A stretch of 64,000 nucleotides of DNA from an uncultured Bacillota bacterium (GTDB taxonomy: Bacteria > Bacillota > Clostridia > Lachnospirales > Lachnospiraceae), in NCBI GenBank assembly GCA_949291945.1, contig CASEXH010000001.1, positions 1 through 64,000 of the forward strand. Direction: 5' to 3'. A program made the position numbers and the translations under genes. Below, in pieces: positions 34,284 through 43,462 of the stretch (positions are counted from its first letter, which is position 1; each line of letters opens with the position of its first letter). The notes under the pieces are model-generated. The model did not search any database and was not told where the DNA came from. It saw nothing but the letters and a program-made list of their open reading frames with translations.

Positions 34284-34327
34284 ATGAGGTGCCGCAGTCT
34301 TTTGGACTTGCTGCTGCGCCACCTCAT
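34284..34327 (-). promoter_or_regulatory. Leader hairpin of serC (possible attenuator)
   Basis: ATGAGGTG-C-CGCAG (34284-34297) pairs with CTGCG-C-CACCTCAT (34314-34327), a 13-bp stem with one mismatch, followed on the minus strand by TCTTTATAAA. It lies after the serC promoter, so it is in the serC leader as well as downstream of ilvB. It may terminate ilvB transcripts or attenuate serC. Confidence 0.55.
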
Positions 34328-34344
34328 ATATACGTGCTGTCCTT

Positions 34345-34373
34345 ATTCTAATCCTTTGATATATTTTTGTCAA
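34345..34373 (-). promoter_or_regulatory. Promoter of serC-serA
   Basis: On the minus strand a perfect -35 TTGACA (34368-34373) and a -10 TAGAAT (34345-34350) are spaced 17 bp apart. Confidence 0.75.
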
Positions 34374-34402
34374 TAAAAACATTTGTCTTTTCCAGAAAGA
34401 CA

Positions 34403-36088
34403 TCACTGTTCTTTTGCTTCTAAATCCTCTGCATCAAAGGCGTCTTCAATATTCGCCCCGGGGGATACCATAGGGAATACCTTATCATCGCTGTCGATGA
34501 CACAGTCTATGAGAACCGTAGTATTTAAGTCGATAGCCTTCCGGATAGCCTCTGCCAGGTCTTCTTTCTTTGTAACCCGCATACCTACGGCTCCCATGGC
34601 CTCCGCCAGTTTCACATAGTCCACCTTATCCTGGAGAATCGTATTGGAATACCGTTTTTCATAATAAAGTGTCTGCCACTGGCGCACCATACCCAGCACC
34701 TGGTTATTGATGATCACTTCCACCAGGGCCATGTTATTTCTGGTGGCAGTGGCCAGTTCATTCATGTTCATACGGAAACACCCGTCTCCGGCTACGTTGA
34801 TCACTACCTTATCCGGATTTCCCATCTTAGCTCCGATGGCTGCGCCCAGACCGTATCCCATAGTTCCCAGGCCCCCGGAAGAAAGGAAGGTTCTGGGGCT
34901 TTTAAATTTATAGTACTGAGCCGCCCACATCTGGTTCTGTCCTACCTCCGTGGTAATAATAGCGTCTCCATTGGTCTGACGGTACAGTTCCTCGATCACT
35001 GCCGGTCCTGTAAGGCCCTGAGGATTATAGGTAAGAGGATATTTTACTTTCAGATCCTCGATCTCCTGGATCCATTCCTCATGTTTTGCCGACTGTACCA
35101 GGGGCAGAAGCTGTTTCAGCACTTCTTTTGCGTCTCCGATGATCCGGCAGTCTACCAGAACGTTCTTGTTGATCTCTGCTCCGTCTACATCAATGTGGAT
35201 GATCTTGGCATTTTTGGCGAAATTCTTGGCATTGCCGATAACACGGTCAGAAAAACGGACTCCGATTCCTACCAGAAGGTCACATCTGGTAACTCCCAAG
35301 TTGGAAGCTTTTGTTCCGTGCATGCCCAGCATACCTGTGTAGTAAGGATCCTCTCCCGGAAAAACACCTTTTCCCATAAGAGAATCTGTTACCGGAGACT
35401 GGATCTTATAGGCCAGTTCCCGGACTTCTTCCCAGGCGTTAGAGGCCACAGCGCCGCCTCCTACGAAGATAAAAGGTTTTTCCGCTTTGTTGATCAAATC
35501 CGCCGCTGTCTGAAGGTCCTCCCGGGTAATCTCTTTTACAGACGGCTGTACCTCCTTAGGCTGGACAGGGGTAAACTCTGTCTTGTTGGCGGTAACATCT
35601 TTGGTAATGTCTACCAGCACAGGGCCAGGCCTTCCTGTCTTTGCGATCTTAAAGGCTCTCCGGATGGTCTTTGCCAGATTGGTTACGTCCTTTACGATAA
35701 AGCTGTGCTTGGTGATAGGCATGACCACTCCTGCAATATCCACCTCCTGGAAACTGTCTTTTCCCAGAAGGGGCAGGCCAACGTTGCAGGTAATAGCCAC
35801 AAGAGGGATGGAATCCATATGGGCTGTAGCGATGCCGGTAACCAGATTGGTGGCTCCCGGTCCGCTGGTAGCCATACACACTCCTACCTTTCCTGTAGAA
35901 CGGGCATAGCCGTCTGCCCCGTGGGCTGCCCCCTGCTCATGGGAAGTCAGCACATGGTGGATCTCTCCCTGATGTTTATACAATTCATCATATATGTTCA
36001 GAATGGTGCCTCCGGGATAACCGAAGACAGTATCCACTCCCTGTTCTTTCAGACACTCAATAACAATTTCCGCTCCTGTAAGCTGCAT
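34403..36088 (-). CDS. ilvB: Acetolactate synthase large subunit
   Basis: The 561-aa thiamin-diphosphate enzyme makes acetolactate or acetohydroxybutyrate. The catalytic Glu is in VLTSHEQGAAHGADG, the FAD-binding region in LVGIGVRFSDRVIG, and the TPP-binding motif GDGCFRMNMNELATATRNN closes with INNQ. The start at 36088 follows GGGGAGG; the longer frame to 36166 would overlap ilvD. No ilvN small subunit is adjacent. It is the last gene of leuB-ilvD-ilvB. Confidence 0.92.
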   Translation of the reverse strand: MQLTGAEIVIECLKEQGVDTVFGYPGGTILNIYDELYKHQGEIHHVLTSHEQGAAHGADGYARSTGKVGVCMATSGPGATNLVTGIATAHMDSIPLVAITCNVGLPLLGKDSFQEVDIAGVVMPITKHSFIVKDVTNLAKTIRRAFKIAKTGRPGPVLVDITKDVTANKTEFTPVQPKEVQPSVKEITREDLQTAADLINKAEKPFIFVGGGAVASNAWEEVRELAYKIQSPVTDSLMGKGVFPGEDPYYTGMLGMHGTKASNLGVTRCDLLVGIGVRFSDRVIGNAKNFAKNAKIIHIDVDGAEINKNVLVDCRIIGDAKEVLKQLLPLVQSAKHEEWIQEIEDLKVKYPLTYNPQGLTGPAVIEELYRQTNGDAIITTEVGQNQMWAAQYYKFKSPRTFLSSGGLGTMGYGLGAAIGAKMGNPDKVVINVAGDGCFRMNMNELATATRNNMALVEVIINNQVLGMVRQWQTLYYEKRYSNTILQDKVDYVKLAEAMGAVGMRVTKKEDLAEAIRKAIDLNTTVLIDCVIDSDDKVFPMVSPGANIEDAFDAEDLEAKEQ

Positions 36089-36107
36089 AGAAATCGCCTC
36101 CCCTTTT

Positions 36108-37778
36108 TTATCTTTTTGGTACCTCCAGTACAGCCCCTCTGTTTCCGCTGGTAACCATAGCCGCATACCTTGCCAGATATCCTGTGGTCACCTTTGGTTC
36201 TCTTGGCTGCCATTTTTCTTTTCTCTTAGCCAGTTCTTCTTCTGAAACTGCCAGTTCCAGTTTATTTTCCGGTATATTGATCCGGATCAGATCTCCTTCT
36301 TCTACCAGAGCGATAGGACCGCCGACTGCTGCTTCCGGAGAAATATGTCCGATAGAAGCCCCTCTGGAAGCTCCTGAAAATCTTCCGTCTGTAATAAGGG
36401 CCACAGATGATCCCAGGCCCATACCTGCGATAGCAGAAGTTGGATTCAGCATCTCTCTCATGCCGGGGCCGCCTTTTGGTCCTTCATAGCGGATCACTAC
36501 CACGTCGCCGTGAACAATCTTTCCGCCTTTGATAGCGGCGATAGCGTCTTCCTCACAGTCAAAGACTCTGGCAGGTCCCTCATGTACCATCATTTCCTCG
36601 CATACAGCGCTTTTCTTTACCACGCCTCCATCCGGAGCCAGGTTTCCGGTGAGAACTGCCAGGCCGCCTGTCTGGCTGTAAGGATTGTCAATAGGACGGA
36701 TCACTTCCGGATTCCTGTTCACGCAGCCTTTGATATTTTCTCCTACGGTCTTTCCTGTAACGGTTATGCAGTCCAGATTGAGAAGATCTTTTTTCGCCAG
36801 CTCATTCATTACTGCATAAACACCTCCTGCCTCGTTCAGGTCTTCAATGTAAGTAGGACCTGCCGGCGCCAGATGGCAGAGGTTCGGTGTCTTCTCGCTG
36901 ATCTGATTCGCAAAAGTAATATCAAAATCCCAGCCGATCTCATGGGCGATGGCAGGCAGGTGAAGCATACTGTTAGTTGAGCAGCCCAGAGCCATATCCA
37001 CTGTAAGAGCGTTCAGGATAGCGTCTTTTGTCATAATGTCTCTGGGGCGGATATTCTGGCGGTACATCTCCATAACCTGCATGCCCGCATGTTTTGCCAG
37101 TTTGATCCTCTCAGAATATACTGCAGGAATGGTTCCGTTGCCTTTCAGTCCCATTCCCAGCACTTCTGTCAGACAGTTCATGCTGTTGGCGGTATACATA
37201 CCGGAGCAGGAACCGCAGGTAGGACATACCTTATTCTCAAATTCTTCTACTTCTTCCTCGGTCATGGTTCCTGCACTGTAGGAGCCTACTGCCTCAAACA
37301 TGGAGGAAAGACTTCTCTTCTGTCCATGGACTCTTCCAGCCAGCATAGGACCGCCGCTTACGAATACCGTAGGAACGTTGATCCTGGCTGCAGCCATTAA
37401 AAGTCCCGGCACATTCTTGTCACAGTTTGGCACCATGACCAGTGCGTCAAACTGATGAGCCATAGCCATAGCTTCTGTAGAATCTGCGATCAGGTCTCTG
37501 GTCACCAGAGAATATTTCATGCCGATGTGCCCCATGGCAATACCGTCGCACACAGCGATAGCCGGGAACACGATAGGGGTTCCACCTGCCATTGCAACTC
37601 CCAGTTTTACAGCCTCCACGATCTTATCCAGGTTCATATGTCCCGGTACGATCTCATTATATGAGCTGACGATTCCTACCAGAGGTTTGGATAACTCCTC
37701 TTTTGTCAGTCCTAAAGCATTAAATAAAGAACGGTGGGGTGCCTGCTGCATCCCTGTTTTTACTGCGTCACTTCTCAT
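36108..37778 (-). CDS. ilvD: Dihydroxyacid dehydratase
   Basis: This is the canonical IlvD (556 aa) of branched-chain amino acid synthesis, dehydrating 2,3-dihydroxy-isovalerate and -methylvalerate. The cluster cysteines lie in [12 protein letters not shown] and [17 protein letters not shown], and the end [20 protein letters not shown] is typical. It differs clearly from the two sugar-acid paralogues at 2956-7325. It is 19 nt upstream of ilvB and 80 nt downstream of leuB. Confidence 0.93.
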   Translation of the reverse strand: MRSDAVKTGMQQAPHRSLFNALGLTKEELSKPLVGIVSSYNEIVPGHMNLDKIVEAVKLGVAMAGGTPIVFPAIAVCDGIAMGHIGMKYSLVTRDLIADSTEAMAMAHQFDALVMVPNCDKNVPGLLMAAARINVPTVFVSGGPMLAGRVHGQKRSLSSMFEAVGSYSAGTMTEEEVEEFENKVCPTCGSCSGMYTANSMNCLTEVLGMGLKGNGTIPAVYSERIKLAKHAGMQVMEMYRQNIRPRDIMTKDAILNALTVDMALGCSTNSMLHLPAIAHEIGWDFDITFANQISEKTPNLCHLAPAGPTYIEDLNEAGGVYAVMNELAKKDLLNLDCITVTGKTVGENIKGCVNRNPEVIRPIDNPYSQTGGLAVLTGNLAPDGGVVKKSAVCEEMMVHEGPARVFDCEEDAIAAIKGGKIVHGDVVVIRYEGPKGGPGMREMLNPTSAIAGMGLGSSVALITDGRFSGASRGASIGHISPEAAVGGPIALVEEGDLIRINIPENKLELAVSEEELAKRKEKWQPREPKVTTGYLARYAAMVTSGNRGAVLEVPKR

Positions 37779-37857
37779 AATCTTCTTTCCTTTCTATGTA
37801 TATTATCCTATCTCTTATAACGTCACATATTTTTTCATCTTTGTGCTTCAGATTCTG

Positions 37858-38940
37858 TCATATCCGTTCTGCAATCAAATCTCCCATTTCTTTTGTGCCT
37901 ACCTGCTTCATGCCTTCTGACATGATATCCACGGTACGGTAACCTTCTTTCAGCACCTGCTGGACTGCTGCTTCCACTGCGTCTGCTTCCTTATCCAGAT
38001 CCAGGGAGAAGCGGAGCATCATGGCTGCGGAAAGAATAGTAGCAATGGGATTTGCAATGCCTTTTCCTGCAATGTCCGGGGCAGAACCGTGACTTGGCTC
38101 ATAAAGGCCGAATTTCGTCTCATTTAAGCTGGCAGAGGAAAGCATTCCGATAGAACCGGTCACCATACTGGCCTCATCAGAAAGGATATCTCCGAACATG
38201 TTCTCTGTGAGGATCACATCAAACTGTCCCGGGTTATGTACCAACTGCATGGCGCAGTTATCTACCAGCATATGCTCCAGAGTGATATCCGGATAATCTG
38301 CCGCTACTTCTTCCACTACCTTTCTCCAGAGTCTGGAGGAATCCAGTACATTAGCCTTATCCACACTGGTAACTTTCTTTTTCCGCTTGTCTGCGATCTC
38401 AAAGGCTTTCACTGCGATCCGGCGGATCTCCTTCTCATCATAGGTCAGGGTATCAATAGCCTTTCTCACCCCATTTTCTTCTACCGTCTTTCTCTCTCCA
38501 AAATAAAGACCTCCTGTCAGTTCCCGGACAATGATCATATCAAAGCCATCTCCGATGACTTCCTCCTTTAAAGGGCAGGCTCCCTTTAATTCATTGTATA
38601 AATAAGCAGGACGAAGGTTTGCGAAAAGATTCAGGGCTTTCCGGATAGCCAGAAGGCCTGCCTCCGGTCTTTTGGAGGGTTCCAGCTTATACCAGGGGGA
38701 AGTCTTGGCATCTCCTCCAATGGAGCCCATCAGCACTGCGTCAGAACTTTTTGCCGTGTCGATAGCTTCCTGGGTAAGAGGTACTCCACATGCATCAATG
38801 GAAGCTCCCCCCAGAAGCACCTCCTCATAATTGAATGTGTGTCCGTATTTTTCGCAGACCTTATCTAATATTTTCTTAGCCTCTCCTACAATCTCCGGAC
38901 CGATACCATCTCCGGGGATCAGGGAAATTTTATATTCCAT
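37858..38940 (-). CDS. leuB: 3-isopropylmalate dehydrogenase
   Basis: The 360-aa NAD enzyme oxidises and decarboxylates 3-isopropylmalate in leucine synthesis. It has [13 protein letters not shown], the substrate-binding [10 protein letters not shown], the catalytic Lys region [15 protein letters not shown] and the NAD-binding [14 protein letters not shown]. The start at 38940 has AAAGGAG upstream; the longer frame has none. leuA and leuCD are not in this window. First gene of the unit. Confidence 0.93.
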   Translation of the reverse strand: MEYKISLIPGDGIGPEIVGEAKKILDKVCEKYGHTFNYEEVLLGGASIDACGVPLTQEAIDTAKSSDAVLMGSIGGDAKTSPWYKLEPSKRPEAGLLAIRKALNLFANLRPAYLYNELKGACPLKEEVIGDGFDMIIVRELTGGLYFGERKTVEENGVRKAIDTLTYDEKEIRRIAVKAFEIADKRKKKVTSVDKANVLDSSRLWRKVVEEVAADYPDITLEHMLVDNCAMQLVHNPGQFDVILTENMFGDILSDEASMVTGSIGMLSSASLNETKFGLYEPSHGSAPDIAGKGIANPIATILSAAMMLRFSLDLDKEADAVEAAVQQVLKEGYRTVDIMSEGMKQVGTKEMGDLIAERI

Positions 38941-39018
38941 ATCTATAGTCTCCTTTCCTGTCCTTATATTCTGATTAGGCAATTTTCACAGTGTAATTAG
39001 TAATATGATAATCCTTTT

Positions 39019-39207
39019 CTATCTACAATTCAAGTCATAATAGAATAACCGGCTATGCCTTTTCGTTATATCTTCCATTCTTTCCAGGGGCTTCCCTATG
39101 CTTACAAAATTTAGGCCTTTTGTAATGGCAGCTGTGAATTCAAATCTTAACCGTACTTTATATAAATTCTTATTGGCTCTCTGTGCCAATCCTTTGCCAT
39201 TGAGCAT
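39019..39207 (-). CDS. Doubtful 62-aa ORF upstream of leuB
   Basis: It starts at an ATG with GGAGGG 12 nt upstream. The product is basic, with the segment RLRFEFTAAITKGLNFVSIG, and ends YYDLNCR. It resembles nothing I recognise and could be chance. It is listed because the gap between leuB and sdaAA is otherwise almost empty. Confidence 0.2.
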   Translation of the reverse strand: MLNGKGLAQRANKNLYKVRLRFEFTAAITKGLNFVSIGKPLERMEDITKRHSRLFYYDLNCR

Positions 39208-39325
39208 AGAAACTTGATACCCTCCGTTTACAAAGACATCTTATCTTTATGGTTTTTTATCAGACTTTAGAAATCCTTTATTTTCCAGACACAGGGCCGT
39301 CACAATTACCTACTATACTCATAAG

Positions 39326-39480
39326 TGTTCAGAAAGAAGACAGCGGTTGCACAGTCTGAAGCTGTTGTGGCCGCCGGGCTTCGCCTAAAAATTCTCCTGC
39401 TTTACCAGCAGGTTTATATACAATATTTTTCTCCTTTCTTTCCCAAATGCGGGGCTTTCCCCCCTTTGGGAATTTTTTTG
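39326..39480 (+). ncRNA. Candidate small RNA ending at an orphan terminator
   Basis: A perfect intrinsic terminator lies at 39440-39479: TTCCCAAA/TTTGGGAA with inner GGGG/CCCC, then seven T's on the plus strand. No plus-strand gene precedes it. Upstream are a TATACT (-10, 39314-39319, weak -35) and two further hairpins: GCGG..CACAG with CTGTTGTGGCCGC, and CCTGCT with AGCAGG. A plus-strand RNA of about 150 nt is plausible. It could also be a terminator-bearing repeat. Confidence 0.4.
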
Positions 39481-39564
39481 TCATAGGATGGAGCTGGCAC
39501 ATTTTAATCAAATCCGAGAATATTTTTAGTGCGCCAGCTTCGTCTCTCTGACAATCGGATAATC

Positions 39565-40446
39565 TTAAGAATCTGCGGAAAAGATCTCACAGGTCCGGGC
39601 ACAGGCGGCGGGGGTTTTGGCGCAGCCTCCCAGGGCGCTTTCCCTGAGCTCAAAAGGAAGGCTTCTTCCCACATGATACATGGCTTCTGCCATCTGGTCA
39701 AAGGGAATTACCTGGGTGATCCCGGCCAGGGCCTGCTGGGCACAGATCATCGCATTGGCTGCTCCCACGGAATTCCGGTTCTGACAGGGCGCTTCCACCA
39801 GGCCGGCAATGGGGTCGCAGACCAGTCCCAGAAGATTTGCCATTGCCCCGGAGGCGGCATTCAGACACATTCCGGGAGTGCCTCCCATGATCTCCACAGC
39901 TGCTGCGGCGGCCATAGCGGAAGCAGCTCCCACCTCAGCCTGACATCCGGCTTCGGCTCCAGCCACAGAAGCGTTCCGCATCAAGAGATATCCTACCGCT
40001 CCTGCCGTATACAGACCATTTAAAATTTCTTCATCTGACAGATCATATTCCTCCTGGAGGGCCAGCAGGACACCCGGTACTACTCCTGAAGAGCCGGCAG
40101 TAGGCGCTGCTACGATCACACCCATAGAAGCGTTCACTTCCAGGACAGCCATAGCATAAGTAATGGCCCTGGACATCAGATCACCGCAGACACTCCGGCC
40201 TTTCTCATGATATTCTTTCAGTTTCTTTGCCTCGCCGCCAATCAACCCCCCTATAGAAGGAACCGGGTCCTTTAAAGGCTTTCTGGCAGATTCTTTCATG
40301 ATCTTCCAGGCCTTTCTCATCTTTTTCTCCACTTCTTCCTCTGTAATCCCGGAAAACTCCTCCTCTCTTTTTTTCATAGCCAGAGAAATCGGCATTTTAT
40401 TTTTCTCACACAATTCCAGTAATTCTGTTCCATGGTTAAACTCCAT
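39565..40446 (-). CDS. sdaAA: L-serine dehydratase, iron-sulfur, alpha subunit
   Basis: The 293-aa catalytic subunit converts L-serine to pyruvate and ammonia using an oxygen-sensitive 4Fe-4S cluster. Cluster cysteines lie in AGCQAEVG and GLVCDPIAGLVEAPCQNRN. Glycine-rich substrate loops are seen in APTAGSSGVVPGV. The start at 40446 has AGGAGG upstream. Its beta subunit gene lies upstream on the same strand but is separated by 326 nt that hold a structured convergent-promoter locus, an unusual split. Confidence 0.9.
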   Translation of the reverse strand: MEFNHGTELLELCEKNKMPISLAMKKREEEFSGITEEEVEKKMRKAWKIMKESARKPLKDPVPSIGGLIGGEAKKLKEYHEKGRSVCGDLMSRAITYAMAVLEVNASMGVIVAAPTAGSSGVVPGVLLALQEEYDLSDEEILNGLYTAGAVGYLLMRNASVAGAEAGCQAEVGAASAMAAAAAVEIMGGTPGMCLNAASGAMANLLGLVCDPIAGLVEAPCQNRNSVGAANAMICAQQALAGITQVIPFDQMAEAMYHVGRSLPFELRESALGGCAKTPAACARTCEIFSADS

Positions 40447-40501
40447 TTTTCTTCCTCCTGAAATATATCTTTCTCTAAAAACAAAAACTTTCATGGTAAA
40501 C

Positions 40502-40717
40502 TTGAGAGCAACTTTGATATGTGCTATATTAATATAGAAAAAGGGAAAGCCACAGAAACGGCCTACCCCACATACTTTATAACTTACATCTATATGATGT
40601 CAGCCGTCAGCTAGTGCTAGTAGTTGGCGGCTATTTCTTTCGTCTGGAGGGTTAGCCCCTCCGAAAAAATCAGAGGATAAGCCGCCTGGCTCTGTGGTTT
40701 CCCATGACAGAAGTATA
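40502..40717. ncRNA. Structured locus with two convergent promoters, between sdaAB and sdaAA
   Basis: Plus strand: TTGAGA (40502-40507), 17 bp, TATATT (40525-40530). Minus strand: an extended -10 TGC-TATACT at 40712-40717. Both transcripts would begin at opposite ends of one long stem: GGGAAA-G-CCACAGA at 40543-40556 against TCTGTGG-TTTCCC at 40691-40703. Inside are GGCGGCT (40626-40632) with AGCCGCC (40680-40686), and GGAGGG (40646-40651) with CCCTCC (40657-40662). AGCCG near 40603 competes for CGGCT. No ORF longer than about 11 codons fits. The layout is like RNAI/RNAII of type I toxin-antitoxin loci, but the toxin reading frame is absent. Confidence 0.5.
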
Positions 40718-40772
40718 GCACATAGATACTAATCAGATAATTTATTTTATATGCTGTGTAAAGTTAATTTTT

Positions 40773-41441
40773 TCATAGCTGCACCAGCATGATATGGGAA
40801 ACCAGAGGATTTTCTCTGATCTTCTCCGGTATATCTTCGGGGATCTTTTCATCAGATTCCACCACCGTATAGGCAGCCGCTCCTTTTTCTTCCCGGAAGA
40901 GACGCATAAAGGCGATATTCACTCCGGCTTCGCTTAACACCTTTGTAATATGAGCCACTACTCCCGGCTTGTCTGTCTGGCTGACGATAAGGGTACTGTA
41001 TTCTCCTGTAAAATCCACGGAAATATTGTTCAGCTTTACGATCTTTACTTTTCCGCCTCCCAGAGATTCTCCACGGACAAAAAGCTTCTCTCCCTTTGTT
41101 CCCAGGATATCCATATCTGCAGTATTGGGATGAATACCGTCTGTCTCCTCTGAAATTGTAAATGTATAGTCGATCCCTGCTTTTTTCGCCAGGGCCAGAG
41201 AGTCCCTGATCCGGAGATCATCCGTCTCAAATCCCAGCATGCCTCCCATCAGGGCCCGGTCTGTACCATGACCACGGTAGGTTTTTGCAAAGGAACCATA
41301 CAGGGTAAAATGCACTTCTTTAATTTCCCCCGGAAACAGCTTTCTGGCCAGAAGGGCCATAGACACCGCTCCTGCTGTATGGGAACTGGAAGGTCCTACC
41401 ATATTGGGACCGATCACTTCAAACAGACTGATAAACGCCAT
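40773..41441 (-). CDS. sdaAB: L-serine dehydratase, iron-sulfur, beta subunit
   Basis: The 222-aa partner of SdaAA has the N-terminal serine dehydratase beta domain (LFEVIGPNMVGPSSSHTAGA, then FYGSFAKTYRGHGTD-like loop). A C-terminal ACT domain starts near residue 150 (TLIVSQTDKPGVVAHITKVL), which may sense serine or couple subunits. GGAGG precedes the ATG at 41441. It lies 326 nt from sdaAA with an RNA locus between. Confidence 0.9.
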   Translation of the reverse strand: MAFISLFEVIGPNMVGPSSSHTAGAVSMALLARKLFPGEIKEVHFTLYGSFAKTYRGHGTDRALMGGMLGFETDDLRIRDSLALAKKAGIDYTFTISEETDGIHPNTADMDILGTKGEKLFVRGESLGGGKVKIVKLNNISVDFTGEYSTLIVSQTDKPGVVAHITKVLSEAGVNIAFMRLFREEKGAAAYTVVESDEKIPEDIPEKIRENPLVSHIMLVQL

Positions 41442-41476
41442 AATTCCTGTACCTCCTGTTATCCGGATAAGAAAAA

Positions 41477-41519
41477 GGAGCTGCCGCATTTCACTCTGTA
41501 CATAAAATGCGATAACTCC
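41477..41519 (-). terminator. Terminator after yajC
   Basis: GGAG and GCATTT arms on the plus strand (from 41477) pair with AAATGC and CTCC (to 41519) with a few internal mismatches. The minus strand then reads TTTTTC. It lies 27 nt after the yajC stop and just before sdaAB. Confidence 0.75.
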
Positions 41520-41545
41520 CCATACTTTTCTTATTCTTCCGTTTT

Positions 41546-41866
41546 TTATTCTGCTATACCATCGCTGGCTTTTTCCACCTCTGCAATAGCTGATTTTCTC
41601 ATAGGAATCCTGCAGTTTCTGTTGTTTCCGAATTCCACGATCACATCTTCCTCGGTAATGTTAATCAGAACTCCGTAGAAACCGCTGGTAGTCACCACTG
41701 TATCGCCTACTTCCATGGCTGCCAGCATACTCTTTACTCTCTGCTGTTCTTTCTTCTGAGGTCTCATGATCATGAAGTACATTAACAGAAAGAATATCGC
41801 AAGAGGGATAACCAGACTTAATAAGGCACCTGTACCGCTGCTCGCTGCTGCTGTTGATAATAACAT
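41546..41866 (-). CDS. yajC: Preprotein translocase accessory subunit YajC
   Basis: The 106-aa protein has one N-terminal transmembrane helix (LSLVIPLAIFFLLMYFMIMRP). The highly conserved MRPQKKEQQRVKSMLAAMEVGD follows in the cytoplasmic part, then a small beta domain (TSGFYGVLINITEEDVIVEFG). It associates with SecDF at the SecYEG translocon. It follows tgt by about 110 nt, the usual tgt-yajC order. AGGAGG precedes the ATG. Confidence 0.92.
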   Translation of the reverse strand: MLLSTAAASSGTGALLSLVIPLAIFFLLMYFMIMRPQKKEQQRVKSMLAAMEVGDTVVTTSGFYGVLINITEEDVIVEFGNNRNCRIPMRKSAIAEVEKASDGIAE

Positions 41867-41975
41867 GCTGTTTCCTCCTAAAACTAAATACTAAACTTTG
41901 TCTTTTCTCAATTTAGACACTATGGCTATCATACACAATTTTTCCCATTTCTTCAAGTGTTTTTCTATATTTTCT

Positions 41976-43112
41976 TCAGTCTTTCGGCCCTGCAGCCATG
42001 CCTTCCAGCTTCTGTCTTTTGTATTCCTCGTATCTTCCCTCATCCAGTGCCTGACGGATTTCCTCCATCATAGTATTATAGAAATAAAGATTGTGGAGTA
42101 CACATAGCCGCATGCCCAGCATTTCCTTGGCTTTCAGCAGATGGCGGATATAAGCCCTGCTGTAATGACGGCAGGTGGGGCACTGGCAGCCTTCTTCAAT
42201 AGGTCTGGGATCCAGCTCATATTTTGCATTAAATAAATTAATCTTTCCAAAGTTTGTATAAACATGACCATGACGGCCATTGCGGCTTGGATAAACACAG
42301 TCGAAGAAATCCACCCCTCTGGAGACAGCCTCCAGGATATTGGCCGGTGTTCCCACCCCCATAAGATAGGTAGGTTTATTCACCGGAAGATAGGGAACCA
42401 CATTGTCCAGGATCCGGTACATTTCCTCATGGGTCTCCCCTACAGCCAGTCCGCCGATGGCATAGCCGTCCAGATCCAGTTTGGAAATCTCCTGGGCGTG
42501 GGCGATACGGATATCATCATAGACCGCTCCCTGATTAATCCCGAAGAGAAGCTGATGGGGATTTACTGTATCCTCCAAAGAATTCAGTCTTGCCATCTCC
42601 TCCTTACACCGCACAAGCCACCGGGTAGTCCGGGCCACGGAATTTTCCACATACTTCCTATCCGCCTTGCTGGGGGCACATTCATCAAAAGCCATGGCAA
42701 TGGTAGAACCCAGATTGGACTGGATCTGCATGCTCTCCTCAGGTCCCATAAAAATCTTTCTTCCGTCCACATGAGAATGGAAATAAACTCCTTCCTCCTT
42801 GATCTGGCGCAGCTTGGCCAGGGAAAACACCTGAAATCCTCCGGAATCGGTAAGGATCGGCCGGTCCCAGTTCATAAACTTGTGCAGTCCGCCAAGCTGT
42901 TTCACCACCCTGTCTCCCGGCCTCACATGGAGATGGTAAGTATTGGAAAGTTCCACCTGGGTTTTGATCTCATGAAGATCCATAGTAGACACAGCCCCCT
43001 TAATGGCAGCGGCTGTACCCACATTCATAAACACCGGGGTTTCGATAGTCCCGTGTACAGTTTCCATACGGGCTCTTTTGGCCCGTCCTTCCTGTTTCAG
43101 CACTGTATACAT
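41976..43112 (-). CDS. tgt: Queuine tRNA-ribosyltransferase
   Basis: The 378-aa enzyme exchanges guanine-34 of tRNA Asp/Asn/His/Tyr for preQ1. It has the nucleophile/base-binding Asp segments LTDSGGFQVFSL and DCVYPSRNGRHGHVYTN, and a zinc site CQCPTCRHYSRAYIRHL with the later His. The start at 43112 fits the family N-terminus MYTVLKQEGRAKRA and has GAGG 10 nt upstream. The frame to 43130 adds six residues at the ribosome site. It is followed by yajC. Confidence 0.93.
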   Translation of the reverse strand: MYTVLKQEGRAKRARMETVHGTIETPVFMNVGTAAAIKGAVSTMDLHEIKTQVELSNTYHLHVRPGDRVVKQLGGLHKFMNWDRPILTDSGGFQVFSLAKLRQIKEEGVYFHSHVDGRKIFMGPEESMQIQSNLGSTIAMAFDECAPSKADRKYVENSVARTTRWLVRCKEEMARLNSLEDTVNPHQLLFGINQGAVYDDIRIAHAQEISKLDLDGYAIGGLAVGETHEEMYRILDNVVPYLPVNKPTYLMGVGTPANILEAVSRGVDFFDCVYPSRNGRHGHVYTNFGKINLFNAKYELDPRPIEEGCQCPTCRHYSRAYIRHLLKAKEMLGMRLCVLHNLYFYNTMMEEIRQALDEGRYEEYKRQKLEGMAAGPKD

Positions 43113-43281
43113 AGAATATAACCTCTTCATTCAAAATAATTTTTACATGTTTTCCGGTCCTCCTGAAAGGATTTCCAGTTTCTTTAGAGAATCTGACCAA
43201 AAATAGTCCTGTTTCTTCTCATTACCCGACTTATTCTATCATAGAGCCCTTTCAAAGGCAATGGCTGTTAAATATTTGTAA

Positions 43282-43310
43282 TTGTTTTTTTTCATAGTTT
43301 GTCGTATAAT
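43282..43310 (+). promoter_or_regulatory. Promoter of the giant activase gene
   Basis: TTGTTT (43282-43287) and TATAAT (43305-43310) are spaced 17 bp apart. The transcript would have a 5' leader of about 145 nt. Confidence 0.65.
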
Positions 43311-43357
43311 GTACTGTGATTTTTCACAGATATTAAAAATAGGAAGCAACCAAAGAC

Positions 43358-43433
43358 AAAGCCAGCGTCTCTAAAGCATAGCCGGACCGGTCTGCAGGCA
43401 GACCCTTCGTTCCTGCTTTGAGACCGGGCTTTT
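43358..43433 (+). promoter_or_regulatory. Structured 5' leader hairpin
   Basis: AAAGCC (43358-43363) pairs with GGCTTT (43427-43432), and GTCTC-T-AAAGCA (43367-43378) with TGCTTT-GAGAC (43414-43424). The inner GGTCTG/CAGACC forms the tip. The stem ends in TTTT. It lies between the promoter and the giant activase start, so it may attenuate or stabilise the transcript. No known riboswitch consensus was recognised. Confidence 0.55.
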
Positions 43434-43462
43434 AAAGTAAATCAAGAGGAGGTCTTCTGACT

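Noticed and set aside
34282..34327. T-box riboswitch before serC
   Set aside because: There is no GGGTGG-N-ACCGCG consensus or specifier stem, and the leader is too short.
39329..39511. 60-aa minus-strand frame
   Set aside because: It overlaps the orphan terminator and has Lys/Pro-rich random composition without a ribosome site.
40502..40737. Complete type I toxin-antitoxin module
   Set aside because: No reading frame of 25-35 codons with a hydrophobic segment exists on either strand, so only the RNA architecture can be claimed.
43321..43440. Cobalamin or other known riboswitch before the giant activase
   Set aside because: I found none of the conserved boxes of riboswitches I know; only a simple long hairpin.
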